A DNA stretch of 64,000 nucleotides from Natrinema salifodinae (GCF_900110455.1 NZ_FOIS01000002.1:248001-312000); one strand, 5' to 3'. Shown: positions 17,645-29,188, counted from the first letter of the stretch. The notes: generated by a model not told the origin, from the sequence alone. Numbers and translations: made by a program.

Positions 17645-20224
17645 ATGAGTGAATCGACGCCGCCGACGCCGCCCGACGCGGATTCGGACGTACCTACGAC
17701 TGAGACTCGAACCCTCGAGCTCCGCGTCCCGGAGATGGACTGTCCCTCCTGCGCCGGAAAGGTGACCAACAGCGTCGAGCGTCTCGCGGGAATCGACGCC
17801 CTCGACGCGCGCGCGACCAGCGGTCGGCTCGTCGTCGAGTACGACCCGACGCAGACGAGCGACCAGGCGATCCGCGAGCGAGTCCGCGCGGCCGGCTACG
17901 GGATCGATTCCGGCGACGCGGAGCTCACGCTGTCGGTCCCCGACATGGACTGCGCCTCGTGTGCCACCAAGGTCGAGAACGCGCTTTCGGGCACCGAGGG
18001 GGTTCGTGAGATCGAGACCAGGCCGACGTCGGGACGCGTGACGGTGACGGTCGAAGCGGGGACCGACCCCGAGATGGTCACCGACGCGATCGGGGCCGCG
18101 GGCTACGACGCGACGCCGATCGGCGGGAGCGGCGAGCCGATCGGTGACGGCGATCCCATCTGGAAGAGCCGACGCGCGGGGATCACGGGGATCGGCGCCG
18201 TCGTCGTGGCGGTCGGCCTGGTCCTCGAGTTCGTCGCCTCGGGGGCGAACCCGACGCTGTTCGAGATCGCCGGCCGGAGTTACGAGGTCTCGACGGTGCT
18301 GTTCGTCGCGACCGCGGTCGTCGCCGGGGTGCCGATCTTCCGGAACGGCTACTACTCCGCGCGCAACCGGAGCCTCGACATCGACTTCCTGATGAGCGTC
18401 GGGATCGTCGCCGCGGTCGCGGCCCACCACCCCTTCGAGGGGGCGACCCTGGCGGTCCTCTTCAGCATCGCCGAGTTGCTCGAACAGTTCTCGATGGATC
18501 GCGCGCGGGACTCCCTGCGAGAGCTGATGGAGCTCTCGCCGGACACGGCCACTGTCAAGCGCGACGACGGCACCGAGGAGACCGTCCCCGCCGACGACCT
18601 CGACGTCGGCGACGTCGTCGCCGTCCGACCGGGCGAGAAGATCCCGGCCGACGGGATCGTTATCGAAGGCGAGAGCGCGGTCGACCAGTCGCCGATCACG
18701 GGCGAGAGCGTCCCCGAGGACAAGACCGCTGGCGACGATGTCTTCGCCGGTACCATCGCCGAATCCGGCTATCTGGAGGTCGAGGTCGAACGCGCCGCGG
18801 GCGACTCGACGCTCGCCCGAATCGTTCGCCTGGTCGAGGACGCCGAGCGCGAGCGGACGAACCGCGAGCAGTTCGTCGACCGGTTCGCGAGCGTCTACAC
18901 GCCGATCGTCGTCACGCTGGCGATCGCGGTCGCCGCGGGGCCGCCGCTGCTGGTCGGCGCGTCGTGGAGCACCTGGTTCCTGCGCGGGCTGACACTGCTG
19001 GTGATCGCCTGTCCCTGCGCGTTCGTCATCTCGACGCCGGTCAGCGTCGTCTCGGGGATCACCAGCGCGGCGCGCAACGGCGTGTTGATCAAGGGCGGGC
19101 GCCACCTCGAGGCGGTCGCCGAGAGCGACGTCCTCGCGATAGACAAGACCGGCACGCTCACCGCGGGCGACCTGTCCGTCACCGACGTCATCCCGCTCGA
19201 GGGCGCCGACGAAGCCGACGTACTGCGCCGCGCGAGCGCGGCCGAACGCCGGAGCGAACACCCGATCGGTCGGGCCGTCGTCGACTACGCCGCCGAGCGC
19301 GGGGTCGAGCCCGACGATCCGGACGTCTCGGACTTCGAGACCCTGACGGGGAAGGGCGTCCGCGCCAAAATCGACGGGACGACCCACTACGTCGGCAAGC
19401 CCGATCTCTTCGCGGGCCTGGCGAACCTCGAACACGTTCACGCCACGACCGACGGCGGGACGGTCCTCGAGTCGGTCGACGGCGACGACCGACCGGGTTG
19501 CGAGCGCGGGGACTGTCTCGACCTGCGCGAGATCGTTCCGCGGCTCGAGGCCGAGGGTAAGACCGTCGTGATCGTCGGGACCGAGGACGGGCCGCTGGGC
19601 GTCGTCGGCGTCGCCGACCACGTCCGGCCCGAGGCCGAGTGGGCCGTCTCGCGACTGCAAGACGCGGGCGTCCGGCCGGTAATGCTGACCGGCGACAACG
19701 AGGGCACCGCCCGCGCGATCGCCGAGGCGGTCGGCATCGACGAGTACCACGCCGAACTGCTGCCCGACGAGAAACTCGACTGGATAGAGCGACTCGGGGG
19801 AGCGGACGCCGACGAGAACGAGGGCAAGGGCGCCCGCGTCGCCATGGTCGGCGACGGCATCAACGATGCGCCCGCGCTCGCGACGGCCGACGTCGGAATC
19901 GCCATGGGCGCGGCGGGGACCGATACGGCCCTCGAGACGGCCGACGTCGCGCTCATGGGCGACGACCTCTCCCGCCTCCCCTACCTCTACCGGCTCTCGA
20001 GCGCGGCCAACGGCGTCATCCGGCAGAACATCTGGGCGAGCCTGACCGTGAAGGCGATTCTGGCCGCCGGCGCGCCGTTTGGCATCGTGACGGTGATCCA
20101 CGCGGTCGTCATCGGCGACATGGGGATGAGCCTCGGCGTCACCGGCAACGCGATGCGACTCGCGAGCGTCGAGCCCGAAACGCCCGGCGAGGACAACGGC
20201 GAGCGCGCGAGCGCCGAGCACTGA
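17645..20224 (+). CDS. Heavy-metal P1B-type ATPase, Zn/Cd-like, two HMA domains
   Basis: An 859-residue metal-exporting ATPase. Two N-terminal HMA domains carry MDCPSC (C33, C36) and MDCASC (C103, C106). Then come the membrane helices, the actuator motif ITGES, the transport motif C456-P-C458 in ACPCAFVISTPV, the phosphorylated Asp in D500-KTGTLT, SEHPIGRAV for nucleotide binding, and MVGDGINDAPAL. The text after CPC (VISTPV, then SGIT..AARNGVLIKGG) is the form seen in Zn/Cd/Pb pumps such as ZntA; copper pumps usually read CPCALGLATP. An extra CERGDC stretch lies inside the nucleotide domain (near residue 620) and may bind metal. Its neighbour regulator at 16778 is probably its controller. 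Confidence 0.93.
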   Translation: MSESTPPTPPDADSDVPTTETRTLELRVPEMDCPSCAGKVTNSVERLAGIDALDARATSGRLVVEYDPTQTSDQAIRERVRAAGYGIDSGDAELTLSVPDMDCASCATKVENALSGTEGVREIETRPTSGRVTVTVEAGTDPEMVTDAIGAAGYDATPIGGSGEPIGDGDPIWKSRRAGITGIGAVVVAVGLVLEFVASGANPTLFEIAGRSYEVSTVLFVATAVVAGVPIFRNGYYSARNRSLDIDFLMSVGIVAAVAAHHPFEGATLAVLFSIAELLEQFSMDRARDSLRELMELSPDTATVKRDDGTEETVPADDLDVGDVVAVRPGEKIPADGIVIEGESAVDQSPITGESVPEDKTAGDDVFAGTIAESGYLEVEVERAAGDSTLARIVRLVEDAERERTNREQFVDRFASVYTPIVVTLAIAVAAGPPLLVGASWSTWFLRGLTLLVIACPCAFVISTPVSVVSGITSAARNGVLIKGGRHLEAVAESDVLAIDKTGTLTAGDLSVTDVIPLEGADEADVLRRASAAERRSEHPIGRAVVDYAAERGVEPDDPDVSDFETLTGKGVRAKIDGTTHYVGKPDLFAGLANLEHVHATTDGGTVLESVDGDDRPGCERGDCLDLREIVPRLEAEGKTVVIVGTEDGPLGVVGVADHVRPEAEWAVSRLQDAGVRPVMLTGDNEGTARAIAEAVGIDEYHAELLPDEKLDWIERLGGADADENEGKGARVAMVGDGINDAPALATADVGIAMGAAGTDTALETADVALMGDDLSRLPYLYRLSSAANGVIRQNIWASLTVKAILAAGAPFGIVTVIHAVVIGDMGMSLGVTGNAMRLASVEPETPGEDNGERASAEH

Positions 20225-20257
20225 CGACCGCGGCTACGGGTGCGTCCGCGCTCGCGT

Positions 20258-20767
20258 TCATCCCGACTCGATACCGGGCCGGCCGTCGACCCACCAGAGC
20301 GCGACGCCGGCGGCGAAAACGATCGCTTCGAGCCACAGCGTCGTGATCTCGACGCCGCTGACGGCGGCCAGCGATTTCGTCCCGGCGTACGGCGCCATTG
20401 GCGTCAGCGGCCACAGGATGAAGCCGAGTTCGCGGTAGTCGCCCGCGAGGACGTGCCAGGGAACGTCGGCCGCGAGGTGCGAGCCGAGCCCGATCGCGAA
20501 CGCGACGCCCAGCGATCGCCGGTCGCGAGCGGCCGCGTACCACCAGGCGACGGCGAGCAGCGGGCCCGCGACCAGCAGGGTGTGACCGACCGTCCGGCCG
20601 ACGTCGGCCAGGCCGGCGAGCCAGATCGGTTTGTCGATCAGATCGGGCAGGAGCGCGCCGACGAGCGCCGCGGCGGTCGGGGTATCGGCGGGACGGCCGC
20701 GACGGCGTAGCCGGACGGACGCCGCGTAACAGAGGTAGCCGACGGCGAGGTGGACGATCGGCTGCAT
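20258..20767 (-). CDS. DUF457/YdjM-like membrane-bound metal-dependent hydrolase
   Basis: A 169-residue membrane protein. Short conserved clusters, ALLPDLIDKPIWLAG, GRTVGHTLLVAGPL and GLGSHLAADVPW, place Asp and His residues at helix ends, the pattern of the DUF457 (YdjM) family described as putative metal-dependent hydrolases; activity has not been shown. About four hydrophobic segments. The frame is open to 21115, but the ATG at 20767 begins where sequence of this family normally starts. It converges with the P1B ATPase. Confidence 0.75.
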   Translation of the reverse strand: MQPIVHLAVGYLCYAASVRLRRRGRPADTPTAAALVGALLPDLIDKPIWLAGLADVGRTVGHTLLVAGPLLAVAWWYAAARDRRSLGVAFAIGLGSHLAADVPWHVLAGDYRELGFILWPLTPMAPYAGTKSLAAVSGVEITTLWLEAIVFAAGVALWWVDGRPGIESG

Positions 20768-20990
20768 TCCGGATCCGGTCGGTCGTACGGTACGGCGGGC
20801 GAAAATAGTCGTCCCGACCGCGGTCGCTAATCCGCGGCCTGTCTCAGGTGACGAAGACCGACGCTTGCAGCGGGAGTCCCGTGTCGTTCGCCGTCCGTCG
20901 CCGACGCCTGGCCGAACGCACCCGCGCGAGCGCAGAGTCGTCGCCGACCGAGATACATATCCGCGCCTGGACCCTGATGATAGCACCCGA

Positions 20991-21581
20991 ATGCTGGACG
21001 ACGCGCACTCCGTACTGCGAGAAGACGCCGTGATGGCGGAGTTAATCGACCGACACGACCCGTACGTCGAACGAGACTGGGACGAATTCGAACGGCTCTG
21101 CATCTCGATTATCAATCAGCAACTCTCGACCGCATCGGCGATGGCCGTCCGAGAGCGAGTGTTCGAACTGTTCCGTGACGAGGTCACTCCCGAGGCCGTG
21201 TTAGAAGCGGAAGACGAAGCGCTCCTCGCGGCCGGACTGTCCCGGAGTAAGGTCGAGTATATGCGTAACGCCGCCCGTTCGTTCCGGAAGAACGATTTCA
21301 CGCGAGACGGCCTGGCCGACCACTCCAACGAGGAGGTGACCGATGCCCTCACCGACATCAAGGGCATCGGACCGTGGACGGCACGTATGTTCCTCTTATT
21401 CGTGCTCGAAAGACCGGACGTGTTACCGCTCGGAGACCTCGCGATCCGCCGGGCAATCGAGGCACTCTACGGCGACGGTGAAGAGATGACTCGCGCCGAG
21501 ATGCGGGAGGTCGCCGAGCCGTGGCGTCCGTACCGGAGCGTTGCCACTCGGTATCTCTGGGCCGAGTACGAGTCCGAGTAG
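20991..21581 (+). CDS. AlkA-like DNA-3-methyladenine glycosylase (HhH-GPD)
   Basis: A 196-residue base-excision repair glycosylase that removes alkylated purines. The helix-hairpin-helix is DIKGIGPWTARMFLLF, followed by VLPLGDLAIRRAIE, whose Asp in GDLA fits the catalytic Asp of AlkA-type enzymes. An early CISIINQQLSTASA matches the conserved QQ-x-S helix. The product is short for AlkA (about 280), because the N-terminal TBP-like domain is absent, as in many archaeal and bacterial forms. A box ATACATAT at 20952-20959 precedes the ATG. Codon use is slightly less GC-rich than its neighbours. Confidence 0.92.
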   Translation: MLDDAHSVLREDAVMAELIDRHDPYVERDWDEFERLCISIINQQLSTASAMAVRERVFELFRDEVTPEAVLEAEDEALLAAGLSRSKVEYMRNAARSFRKNDFTRDGLADHSNEEVTDALTDIKGIGPWTARMFLLFVLERPDVLPLGDLAIRRAIEALYGDGEEMTRAEMREVAEPWRPYRSVATRYLWAEYESE

Positions 21582-21938
21582 GGGTACTCTCTCGATCGGT
21601 CGACCCGCGTAGATCCTCTCAGAGGCGGCTTTCTGTCGTCACGACGGCGGATTCGGGGTCAGCTATCGTCGATGATGGGTGGGGTCGAGCGGGCAACACC
21701 TACTGCTCGTCAATGAGCGGCGCGTACCGGTCCCGTGGCGGTTCACCGACCGTCGCGCAGCACGAGTAATCGCGTACTGTCGCGACTCGTGCGAGCGAAA
21801 CTGTCCGTCACCGAGGAGATAACAGGGAGTTACGCCCCCGAAAATGCAGGCCGCGAGCAAGGGGGCGAGAAACGGAAAACTGTCCCGCGAGACGGCCCCG
21901 CCGACTCAAGTGCGAACCGGTCTCGAGGCCTAGTGACA
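21582..21938. other. Intergenic region upstream of the pentad-repeat gene
   Basis: 357 bases with no convincing gene. One frame joins the downstream gene (from 21735), but its product up to residue 68 is basic and low in acidic residues, so it is probably untranslated. No strong hairpin or repeat was found. The promoter of the next gene should lie near its 3' end. Confidence 0.5.
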
Positions 21939-23264
21939 ATGGCGAACGAGACACCTCCCACCGACCCCGACGCGCCCGATCAGCGACGGATGACGACCGA
22001 TCCCGAACGCATTAGAGAGTGGGCCGAGGCCCGCGACGCCGTGCCGGTCTCGATCCGCGGCGGCGGCAGCGGCGAGGGGCCGACCCACTCGTTCGCACGC
22101 CGCGACGAGATCAGCGAGGATCACGAGGAGTACACCTGGGACGAGTTCGTCGACCGGTTCCGTGACGAGGATCTGGTCTTTGTCTACCACGAGGAGGACG
22201 AACCGAGCGGCGAGGACCTGGGCTTCTTCGAGATGGTCGAGCGCGACCAGGCCTTCGACCGGGCCGATCTCGGCCGCGACGAACTCGAGGACGCGCTCCG
22301 GCGCGGCGAGACGGTGACGACGGAAGTCGTCGAGACGCAGGTGGTCGAGACCGAAATCGTCGAGCGGGACACGATCGAGAGCGAGGTAATCGACACGGAG
22401 TTAGCTGAACGCGAGGTTGTCGATTCCGAACTGCTGAGCCGCGACGTCGTCGAGACGGAGTTCGTCGCCGACGACCGGCTCGAGGTGACCGTCGACGAGA
22501 CGCGCCTAGACACGATCGAGGAGATCGAACGCTACATCGTCGAGAGCCGCGTCGTCGACGTCGACATCGAACAGGACGAGGCGATCGAGAGCGACGAGAT
22601 CGAGACGGACATCGAACTCGAGAGCGTCCAGCGCTCGATCCTCGAGAGCGACGTCGTCCGCTCGGAGGTGACGACCGACGAGGTGCTCGACCGGGAGGTC
22701 ATCCAGAGCCAGCGCACCGAAGGCGACGCCGTTCGGAGCGAACTCATCGAGCGGCGGATCGTCGAGGAAGAACTGAGCGATCGGTTGCGGATGACCTACC
22801 TCCTCGAGGAGTCCGAACTGATCGAATCCGAGCTCATCGGCAGCGACGTGATCGAGGGCGAGATCATCGACGCCGACGAGTACGGAGCCGCCGAGAGCAG
22901 CGAGATGGGTGCCGAAGCGACCGGTGCCGGCGACGACGCGATGGCGGACGCCGACGTCGGAACCGAACCCGGCGCCGGTGCCGGGGCCGAGACCGGCACC
23001 GAAGCGACCGGCGAGGCGGGCGCGTCGGCGATCGAACTCTCGCGGGACGATCAGGGGAAGGCCGTCCTCGACGAATCGGGCCAGCAGATCGGTATGGTCG
23101 CCGAGATCGAGGGGCAGACGGCCTACATCGATCCGGAGCCGGGGCTGACGGATCGGCTCAAAGCGCGCCTCGATTGGGGCGGCCACGGCGACGACGACTA
23201 TCCGGTCGACGCCTCACAGATCAAAGAGATCACGGACGACGAGGTCGTCGTCCGCAGCGAGTAA
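21939..23264 (+). CDS. Pentad-repeat acidic protein with PRC-barrel-like C-terminus
   Basis: A 441-residue soluble acidic protein that I do not recognise as a whole. Residues 1-75 include the module EYTWDEFVDRFRDEDLVFVY. Residues about 124-316 are nearly forty tandem five-residue units of the form [VIL]-[VI]-[ED]-[TSR]-[ED], for example VVETE IVERD TIESE VIDTE. An Ala/Gly/Thr-rich linker follows, then residues 365-441 (KAVLDESGQQIGMVAEIEG, AYIDPEPGLTDRLKARLDWG) look like a PRC-barrel. The pentads differ from classic A(D/N)Lxx repeats because two adjacent positions are hydrophobic. Some stress proteins (YsnF/DUF2382) pair a PRC-barrel with Val/Glu-rich strands, which is the nearest comparison I can make. 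Role unknown. Confidence 0.75.
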   Translation: MANETPPTDPDAPDQRRMTTDPERIREWAEARDAVPVSIRGGGSGEGPTHSFARRDEISEDHEEYTWDEFVDRFRDEDLVFVYHEEDEPSGEDLGFFEMVERDQAFDRADLGRDELEDALRRGETVTTEVVETQVVETEIVERDTIESEVIDTELAEREVVDSELLSRDVVETEFVADDRLEVTVDETRLDTIEEIERYIVESRVVDVDIEQDEAIESDEIETDIELESVQRSILESDVVRSEVTTDEVLDREVIQSQRTEGDAVRSELIERRIVEEELSDRLRMTYLLEESELIESELIGSDVIEGEIIDADEYGAAESSEMGAEATGAGDDAMADADVGTEPGAGAGAETGTEATGEAGASAIELSRDDQGKAVLDESGQQIGMVAEIEGQTAYIDPEPGLTDRLKARLDWGGHGDDDYPVDASQIKEITDDEVVVRSE

Positions 23265-23446
23265 CGCGAGCGCGGATCGGAGTCGAATCCGAGCGGAGTC
23301 CATGCTCGAACGGACGTCGCAAACGGGTGTCCGGTCGGGCGAGTAGCCGACCGGGCGATAAAACGGTCCCAGCGAAAGCGATCGGCGTTCGGGGACGGAC
23401 TATCCGACCGATACCGACGCCGGTGCCGGCGAGGGCGACCGCTCGA

Positions 23447-25747
<2,301 letters not shown>

Positions 25748-25913
25748 TTAACGATTTGCCCATATTGTTTCCGATACTGAAAACCGGTCCCACTGATACC
25801 GCTATCGACCGCCGCTCGAGCGAACCCTTTCCCGCGCAGTCATCGACCGTTCCGCCCCCATCGATGCCGGCAGGACGAGAAAAACCGCAACCGCGGACCG
25901 CTCGAGCAACTAC

Positions 25914-27278
25914 TCATTCGTCCGTCGCTTCTTCGGACTCCTCTTCCTCTTCCGGCGTGTCCGAGGTGTCGCTGTCGACCCGACGGCTGACGTCGACCTG
26001 GTAGTTCCCGAGAATATCGCGCCCGAGTAAGACGGGGTAATCCATGTGGCTGCGGTCCTCGACGCTCGCCGTGACGGTGTGTTGGTTGCCGCCGACGCCG
26101 ACCACGACGTCCACAACGGGCCGGCTCCTGGACTGCTTGCTGCTTCCCGACCGAATGCGGGTGATCGACTTGATCGGGCCGGCACCGATGTCAGCGGCCA
26201 GGCTCGTGTCGATGCTGGTCCGGGTCGCGCCCGTGTCGGACTTGGCGACCACCGACGTCGAACCGCTGGTCCCCGAAAGAACGATCTCCTCGGTGTAGCC
26301 GATCACCGCCGGCTCCACGTCCTGTGCCACCGCCTCGTGGGGCTGGGCCGTCGGCCGAGAGTCGTCGAGGACGTTCGCGAGGTCCTCGACGCGCTCGTCG
26401 TCGACCTCGCCGCCGGCGCGGTCGATCGCCAGGCGGGCGATGTAGGGCGCGGGGCTGACCTGGGTCGCCTGGTAGAGACCCTTGAACCCTGCTGTCGGGT
26501 TGACTTCGAGGACGAACCAGCCCTCGTCGCCCTCGACGAGGTCGACGCCGGCGTAGTCGAGGCCGATGACGTCGGTTGCCCGGCGGGCCATGTCGGCGGC
26601 CTCCTCGGGGAGGTCGTCGGTCGCGTTCTCGACGGAGCCGCCAAGCGCGACGTTGGTCCGCCAGTCGTTGTCCGGCGCGTAGCGGTACATCGCGCCGACG
26701 ATCTCGTCGCCGACGACGTAGACGCGCAGATCGCGGTTGCGGACGTTCTCCTGGCTGACGAGTTCCTGGAGGAAGGCGTACCGGTTGCCCACCTTCGCGT
26801 TGACGGGGTCGTCGGGGCCGACCTTCCAAGTCCCGCCGCCGTGGGTCCCGATCGCGGTCTTGTAGACGGCCTCGTCGCCGTATCGCTCCCGGACGGCGTT
26901 TAACTGGTCGCCGCTGAGCGCGAGCGTGACGTCGGGGACCCGGACGTCGTTCGACGCGAGCGCCGTCGCCGTCGAGAGCTTGTGGATGGCCGTCATCACC
27001 GCGCTCGGTTCGTTGAGCGTCGGCACGAGCCGCGAGAACGCGTTTACGAGCCCGAGCTCCTCGGCCGGCTGTTCGGTGTTCGACAACAGCATTCGGTTCG
27101 CGAGCACGTCGACCGACGGCTCGAGGACGGCGCTGCCGTCGTTGACGCTGATCGACGTGTTCTCGGTCCGGAGCCACTCGGTGTCGTGGCCGAGGTCTTC
27201 GACGGCGTTGAGGATCGCTTTCGTTTCCTTGCTCGTGTGAAGGCTCAGCACCCCGACGGTAACGGGATCGGCGGCCAT
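25914..27278 (-). CDS. RimK-type ATP-grasp ligase fused to retropepsin-like (RimB-type) domain
   Basis: A 454-residue two-domain protein. Residues 1-300 are an ATP-grasp amino-acid ligase of the RimK/LysX kind: THGGGTWKVG as nucleotide loop and FVLEVNPTAGFKG with metal ligands E258 and N260. Residues about 325-430 are an aspartyl-protease fold of the ATP-dependent zinc protease/RimB family: VAKSDTGATRTSI with D348, then DYPVLLGRDILGNY. The last 20 residues are nearly all Glu/Asp. In bacteria RimK adds glutamates to ribosomal protein S6 and RimB trims them, so one chain may hold both activities; that is inference. ATACTTATCA on the minus strand (27301-27310) gives a leaderless promoter. Confidence 0.85.
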   Translation of the reverse strand: MAADPVTVGVLSLHTSKETKAILNAVEDLGHDTEWLRTENTSISVNDGSAVLEPSVDVLANRMLLSNTEQPAEELGLVNAFSRLVPTLNEPSAVMTAIHKLSTATALASNDVRVPDVTLALSGDQLNAVRERYGDEAVYKTAIGTHGGGTWKVGPDDPVNAKVGNRYAFLQELVSQENVRNRDLRVYVVGDEIVGAMYRYAPDNDWRTNVALGGSVENATDDLPEEAADMARRATDVIGLDYAGVDLVEGDEGWFVLEVNPTAGFKGLYQATQVSPAPYIARLAIDRAGGEVDDERVEDLANVLDDSRPTAQPHEAVAQDVEPAVIGYTEEIVLSGTSGSTSVVAKSDTGATRTSIDTSLAADIGAGPIKSITRIRSGSSKQSRSRPVVDVVVGVGGNQHTVTASVEDRSHMDYPVLLGRDILGNYQVDVSRRVDSDTSDTPEEEEESEEATDE

Positions 27279-27401
27279 ACGGACTAGACATCGAGCCGTC
27301 TGATAAGTATTGGCCGGCGATTCACCGGCCGAAGGGGGTCCGAGGGGCTTACGACCGGGAACGCGGTTGTGGTCGCGATCGCGCCCCTCACGGGAGCCGG
27401 A

Positions 27402-28868
27402 TTAGCCGATGACCGACCGCACCTGATTGGGATCGACCAGGCCGCTGAGCACCGCGAGGACCCCCCAGGTGACGGCCCCGACGGCGATCGCCCCAAACAG
27501 CATGAGCAGGTTCGAGACCAGCGGCGTCACGAGCAACACGGCGATCGCCATCACACCCGTGATCCCGCAGACGAGTCCGGTCGTGCGGGCGAGTCGCCTG
27601 ACGTTCAGCCGCAACTCGGTGTGGACGATGTAGAGGTTCACCGCCACGTACACCGAGTGGGTCGCCACCGTCGCGGCGGCCGCGCCGATGACCCCGACCG
27701 TCGGGATCAGGATGATGTTCAGCACGAGGTTGGCGACGGCCGTCCCGCCTTTCGCGATGGCCCGCTCGCGGGCGCGACCGAGGTAATCGAGACTGTCGCT
27801 GGTCAGGTTCGTGATCGCCTGCAACACGACGAAGCCCGCGAGCACCTGCAGGACCGGAACGGCGCCCGCGTAGTCGGCCCCGAACACCATCGTCAGGAAC
27901 GGGCCCGCGACGATCGCGAGTCCGACCGCCGCCGGGATGTAGAGCAACAGGACGTTCGTCAGCGACGTCTCGTAGATCCGCCTGGCCTCGTCGAGTTGGC
28001 CGGCGGCCTTCTGCTCGCCGAAGTTCGGCGAGATGGTGAACCCGAGCGATTCGGCGGGCGCGAGTACGAAGTCCGTGACCTGCTTCCCGAGGGTGTAGAA
28101 CCCGACCGCGGCCGGGTTGAGGAAGACGCCGATGAGGACCGTGTCGATCTGCTTGTCGATGACGTTCGCGCTCCGGGTCGCGGTCAGCGGGAGACTGTAC
28201 TCCAGCAGCCGGCGAGAAAGTCCCTCCTCGTACTCCTCGGCCGCATCGTAGCGCTTGTAGAATCCCGTGTAGAGGATTCCGAGTCCGATGGCGCCGGCGA
28301 TGGCGTAGCCGATGATGTATCCGAAGAACGCGCCGAGCGCGCCCATTCCCAGGAGCACGAACGCGACGGAAAAGACCAGGCGACCTGCGCCGCTGATCGC
28401 CTGGACGATGGCGCTGTAGCCGAGGTGGTTGAACCCCTGAAACGACACCTGCGAGAACGTGCTCGCGGAGTAGACGACGAGGTAGAGCGCGCCGGCGGCG
28501 AGGAACGGGGCCGCTCCCGGATCACCGAGCGCGATCGCGATCCACTCGTGGAAGAGCACCAGAACGTAGGCGACGAACGCGAGCAAGACGAGTTTCGCCG
28601 TGATCGTCGTCTTGATGAGGTGGGGAATCTGACCCGCATCCGTCTCGCGATATTCGGAGATGTAGCGGGCGACGGACTTGCTGAGGCCGAGATCCGCGAA
28701 CAGCTGGACGACGGTCAACACCCCGATTGCCCAGTACAGCGCGCCGTACCCGTCCGGATTGAGGTACCGCGCTAACACGAACATTAACAGCGCGCTCGAC
28801 GCCATGTAGATGGCGCGCGCGACGAGCGTTGCCTTGAAGCCGCTGACGATGTGATCCTCCCTGTTCAT
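27402..28868 (-). CDS. Polysaccharide flippase (Wzx/MATE-like)
   Basis: A 488-residue polytopic protein with about 12-14 hydrophobic helices, beginning FKATLVARAIYMASSALLMF and ARYLNPDGYGALYWAIGVL, the usual opening of the polysaccharide-transport (MOP/Wzx) flippases. These move lipid-linked oligosaccharides across the membrane, for example in archaeal N-glycosylation or exopolysaccharide export. No glycosyltransferase is nearby, so the substrate is unknown. The gene is single, 123 bases from the RimK fusion, reading the same way; a shared transcript is possible. Confidence 0.9.
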   Translation of the reverse strand: MNREDHIVSGFKATLVARAIYMASSALLMFVLARYLNPDGYGALYWAIGVLTVVQLFADLGLSKSVARYISEYRETDAGQIPHLIKTTITAKLVLLAFVAYVLVLFHEWIAIALGDPGAAPFLAAGALYLVVYSASTFSQVSFQGFNHLGYSAIVQAISGAGRLVFSVAFVLLGMGALGAFFGYIIGYAIAGAIGLGILYTGFYKRYDAAEEYEEGLSRRLLEYSLPLTATRSANVIDKQIDTVLIGVFLNPAAVGFYTLGKQVTDFVLAPAESLGFTISPNFGEQKAAGQLDEARRIYETSLTNVLLLYIPAAVGLAIVAGPFLTMVFGADYAGAVPVLQVLAGFVVLQAITNLTSDSLDYLGRARERAIAKGGTAVANLVLNIILIPTVGVIGAAAATVATHSVYVAVNLYIVHTELRLNVRRLARTTGLVCGITGVMAIAVLLVTPLVSNLLMLFGAIAVGAVTWGVLAVLSGLVDPNQVRSVIG

Positions 28869-29188
28869 ACGTAGATGGACGTGCGAGACGCTCGTGGCCG
28901 ACTGAACGCCGAGAGCGACCGACTACGCGTGACGACCACGGATCGGTCAATTGTAATGCGGAGACAACAGACGGAAACCGGTCGCAACAGGAGCGGCGAC
29001 GCCGACGACCCGCGAGACGGCACTGATCCGGCTAGCCCCCGAAGCGACCGGCGAGAGCCGATTATAACGAGTCGTAAACGATCGAAGGACGTCCGTAACG
29101 ACGACCGGACGGAGCGTTACGATCGACCGATCGATTCGAATCGCGCTCCCGTTCGGCGATCGCCGAACGGGAACGTCGCCGATCTCGG
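28869..29188. other. Intergenic region between flippase and GNAT genes
   Basis: 320 bases. Two frames open here (28875-29192 plus, 28947-29210 minus) have Arg/Ser-rich products and no family resemblance. The notable content is the perfect palindrome at 29147-29172, immediately downstream of the GNAT gene, and GATCGA-rich sequence beside it. The flippase promoter should lie near 28890-28900. Confidence 0.5.
29147..29172. repeat. 26-base perfect palindrome
   Basis: Arms TCCCGTTCGGCGA and TCGCCGAACGGGA meet with no spacer, giving a 26-base perfect inverted repeat 17 bases after the stop of the GNAT gene. It has no T run behind it, so it is not a standard archaeal terminator, although it may act as a 3' stabiliser. 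A dimeric protein-binding site is the other choice. Confidence 0.6.

Noticed and set aside
17645-20224. Copper-exporting CopA
   Set aside because: The residues after CPC (FVISTPV) and the SGIT..AARNG pattern fit Zn/Cd pumps better than the CPCALGLATP of copper pumps, although substrate needs testing.
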